Shown here piece after piece: positions 4,607 through 6,683 of a stretch of 6,683 nucleotides of DNA (the stretch's first letter is position 1; each line of letters begins with the position of its first letter). The translations under genes were made by a program, and so were the position numbers. The notes below the pieces were generated by a model. The model saw only the letters and a program-made list of their open reading frames with translations. It searched no databases and was not told where the DNA came from. This DNA is from an uncultured Clostridia bacterium. Its GTDB lineage: Bacteria; Bacillota; Clostridia; Oscillospirales; Ruminococcaceae. The stretch covers positions 1 to 6,683 of the forward strand of contig CANQOJ010000125.1 of assembly GCA_947625455.1 (NCBI GenBank), read 5' to 3'.

Positions 4607-6683
4607 ATGGAACAAACGGAAAATATGGAACCAAAGTCATTTAAGAAAATATTCGACGAAAAAATTGTAGAAAAAATAGTCATTCCGATTATTCAGAGAG
4701 ATTATGCGCAGGGCAGAAAATCGGAAGAAGTAAAGCGTGTGAGGGAGAAATTTCTCGGTTCGCTGTATGATGCGGTGACGGGTACGCCGCTGATTCTGGA
4801 CTTTGTGTACGGGAATATTGACGAGATTGACCGAAAGAAATGCCTAACGCCTCTTGACGGACAGCAGAGACTGACAACGCTGTTTCTTCTGCACTGGTAT
4901 GCGTTAAAGAAATATGTTGCAGAAAAAGAGAAAGAGAATGTGAAAGTTCCCGAAAGCGAATATGAATTTTTAAAGAATTTCAGCTATGAAACAAGATACA
5001 GCGCAAGGGAATTTTGCAGGAAACTTGTGGATTATAATCCGCAGTTTAGCGAAACACTTTCCGAGCAAATATATGACCAGTCATGGTTTCCGAGAGACTG
5101 GGCGAATGATCCTACAATAAGCTCTATGCTGGTAATGCTTGACGCAATAAACGATAAGTTTAAAAATGTTCCGGATATATGGGATAAGCTTACGCAAAAC
5201 GGCGGGTGCGTAAAATTCTATTTCCTGCCGCTTGAAAAAATGGGGCTTACGGACGATTTGTACATACGAATGAACTCCCGCGGAAAGCCTCTCACTGCGT
5301 TTGAACATTTCAAAGCCGAGTTTGAAAAGAAAATGCGCGCAATAGACAATTCGCAGGACAAATCGTGGACAACCGAGGTTATGCAAAAAATTGACGGCAA
5401 ATGGACAGACCTTTTGTGGAAGTACAGCACAGGCGACCATATTGTTGATAACAGATTTCTGAACTATTTCAGATTTATCTGCGATATAATCAGCTTTAAA
5501 AATGGCAAAAAGCGCGTGAAAGATGAACTTGGCGAGTATGGCGGGAACATGCTTGACGTTCTGGAAAAATTTGACGCTTTTGAGGAAAAAGAGACTTTTA
5601 AGGAAATAGAGAAGTTCTTTGATTGCTGGTGCGATATTCCAAAGAATACCAAGTATAATTCTTCTGAGGAATTTTTGAACTCGTTTATGTCGAAAACTCA
5701 CAAGCCGGGGTATATCAAGGTTGGCAGCTACAAAAAGAAAGAAAAGGGAAAAGGGAAAAAGAAAGAAAAAGAGGACAACAAGGAGTATACCGTTTTAGGG
5801 TTGTGTCTGGAGGATTATGAAAGTTTAAGCTATGGCGATACTGTGCTGTTGTACGCTATTACGCTTTATCTGCGGGATACAAATAATACACAGTATACAA
5901 AAGATATAGCTAAAACAAATGAATTAAATAATTCAAATAATATATCTGATGCCGCTTTCAGAAGAAAAATTCGGATAGTTAATAACCTTATCAAAAATTC
6001 GGATGATGAAATGGCTATCCGTGAACAGAGAAATAATATGAAGAATATTATAGAGCAGACTGAGGAGATTATGCTTAACGGCATTATTCCGAAAACTACA
6101 GGTTTCAACAGCTATCAGCTTGATGAAGAACGGGATAAGATAGTTTTCTTGGAGAATAATTTGCAGAATAATTTCCGCATAGATGATATTATGTTTGAGC
6201 TTGAGGACCATGATTTACTTTACGGGCAGATTAGCATTGTCGAGCCGAATATAGGCGAGATTGACTCGAAAAACAATCAGGCAGATGTACAAAAATTACA
6301 AGATTTTGCAAAATATGCAGACGGCTTTATATCGCTGTTTAACTGCACCCATGATAAAGTGGACCGCGCGCTGATGGCAATAGGGGATTATAGTCAGGAC
6401 GTCGGTAAAAATGAAAGAATGATTTATCAGTATGGATTTGGAACTGAAAAATCCTGGGAAAATCTGTTCCATAAAAGAAGTCTGAACACGACAAGAACAG
6501 TTAATACCGTAAATTACTTTGAAAACACGCATAATATTTTAATCAAACTGTTGAATGCTTCAAACGGGTTTACGGATAAAATTTTAGATGGTATATCGGG
6601 CGCTTTTGTGAAAAACTGCAAGGATAATAAATACTATCCGCTGAGGTATTATTATATTGCATATGATGCATATCGTCCGAAGC
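4607..6683 (+). CDS. Second, larger DUF262-family protein (3' end outside window)
   Basis: The frame is open from the ATG at 4607 to the right edge: 692 codons and one base, no stop. The N-terminal DUF262 domain is clear: KIVIPIIQRDYAQGR at 23-37, TPLDGQQRLTTLFLLHWYA with DGQQR at 84-88, and LYIRMNSRGKPLTAFEHFK around M222-T230. This is a different subgroup from its neighbour (IIQRDYAQGR rather than PSYQRGYRW), so it is not a recent duplicate. A lysine-rich tract follows at 376-392, then an Asn-rich stretch at about 426-448, then a region with AIGDYSQD and KSWENLFHKR that I associate, from memory, with the C-terminal part of large DUF262 proteins. No HNH/DUF1524 motif appears before the cut. 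It follows its partner by 23 bp with no terminator or new promoter between them, so both are translated from one mRNA. Inference: it is a partner subunit, perhaps a sensor or regulator, of the HNH-bearing protein, or a second independent restriction factor. The DUF262 assignment is firm; its role in the pair is unknown. Confidence 0.9.
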   Translation, partial: MEQTENMEPKSFKKIFDEKIVEKIVIPIIQRDYAQGRKSEEVKRVREKFLGSLYDAVTGTPLILDFVYGNIDEIDRKKCLTPLDGQQRLTTLFLLHWYALKKYVAEKEKENVKVPESEYEFLKNFSYETRYSAREFCRKLVDYNPQFSETLSEQIYDQSWFPRDWANDPTISSMLVMLDAINDKFKNVPDIWDKLTQNGGCVKFYFLPLEKMGLTDDLYIRMNSRGKPLTAFEHFKAEFEKKMRAIDNSQDKSWTTEVMQKIDGKWTDLLWKYSTGDHIVDNRFLNYFRFICDIISFKNGKKRVKDELGEYGGNMLDVLEKFDAFEEKETFKEIEKFFDCWCDIPKNTKYNSSEEFLNSFMSKTHKPGYIKVGSYKKKEKGKGKKKEKEDNKEYTVLGLCLEDYESLSYGDTVLLYAITLYLRDTNNTQYTKDIAKTNELNNSNNISDAAFRRKIRIVNNLIKNSDDEMAIREQRNNMKNIIEQTEEIMLNGIIPKTTGFNSYQLDEERDKIVFLENNLQNNFRIDDIMFELEDHDLLYGQISIVEPNIGEIDSKNNQADVQKLQDFAKYADGFISLFNCTHDKVDRALMAIGDYSQDVGKNERMIYQYGFGTEKSWENLFHKRSLNTTRTVNTVNYFENTHNILIKLLNASNGFTDKILDGISGAFVKNCKDNKYYPLRYYYIAYDAYRPK
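5732..5775 (+). repeat. 44-nt all-purine tract inside the second DUF262 gene
   Basis: Every base from 5732 to 5775 on the plus strand is A or G, including two tandem AAAAGGG units and GAAAG/GAAAA runs. It encodes the lysine-rich linker (residues about 376-390) between the DUF262 domain and the C-terminal region. Low-complexity tracts of this kind can gain or lose units by slippage; a change not divisible by three would break the frame. Confidence 0.8.

Noticed and set aside
5081..5701. A 206-codon open frame on the minus strand opposite the second DUF262 gene.
   Set aside because: It overlaps a frame with clear DUF262 motifs and continuous coding; its translation is rich in Phe and Arg as typical of antisense shadows, and no promoter or ribosome-binding site is evident.
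2727..6683. A phosphorothioate-dependent Ssp or a BREX system.
   Set aside because: SspE and BrxU share the DUF262/DUF1524 layout, but no sspBCD, dnd, brx or pgl genes are present in the window, so only the general GmrSD-like family can be named.

Overview
The window looks like chromosomal DNA from a low-to-moderate GC Gram-positive anaerobe of the class Clostridia (Ruminococcaceae/Oscillospiraceae-like). The evidence is indirect: strong AGGAGG ribosome-binding sites, sigma-A type TTGACA/TATAAT promoters with TG-extended -10 boxes, a lipobox-bearing solute-binding lipoprotein, and a solute-binding-protein/sensor pair. No marker gene fixes the genus.

The left third (1-2403, minus strand) is a two-gene operon reading leftwards. 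First is a 591-residue lipoprotein (2362 to 587) with an ABC-type extracellular solute-binding fold and a C-terminal segment resembling the C-terminal domain of 5'-nucleotidases. Four bases later begins a membrane protein with one N-terminal transmembrane helix and a large extracellular segment, which runs off the left edge after 194 codons. It is absent from a simple complete-ORF scan because it has no stop in the window, but the frame is fully open. Together they look like an extracellular ligand sensor: a lipoprotein that binds a solute and a membrane signalling partner. No transporter permease is visible.

The centre (2363-2726) is a divergent control region. Two near-consensus promoters point away from each other, and the space between their -35 boxes is filled by a long imperfect inverted repeat (arms 2430-2461 and 2514-2544) built from CTAG-containing heptads. 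To its right lies a leader of about 146 nt with three small hairpins and a possible 18-codon mini-ORF ending just before the next gene's ribosome-binding site.

The right part (2727-6683, plus strand) is a second operon of two DUF262-family genes 23 bp apart. The first encodes a complete 618-residue DUF262 plus DUF1524/HNH protein, the architecture of GmrSD/BrxU-type modification-dependent (type IV) restriction enzymes. The second encodes a larger DUF262 protein with the same DGQQR signature but no HNH motif in its first 692 residues; it is cut by the right edge. The likely role is phage or foreign-DNA defence, inferred from the family. No modification enzyme, integrase or insertion sequence is visible.
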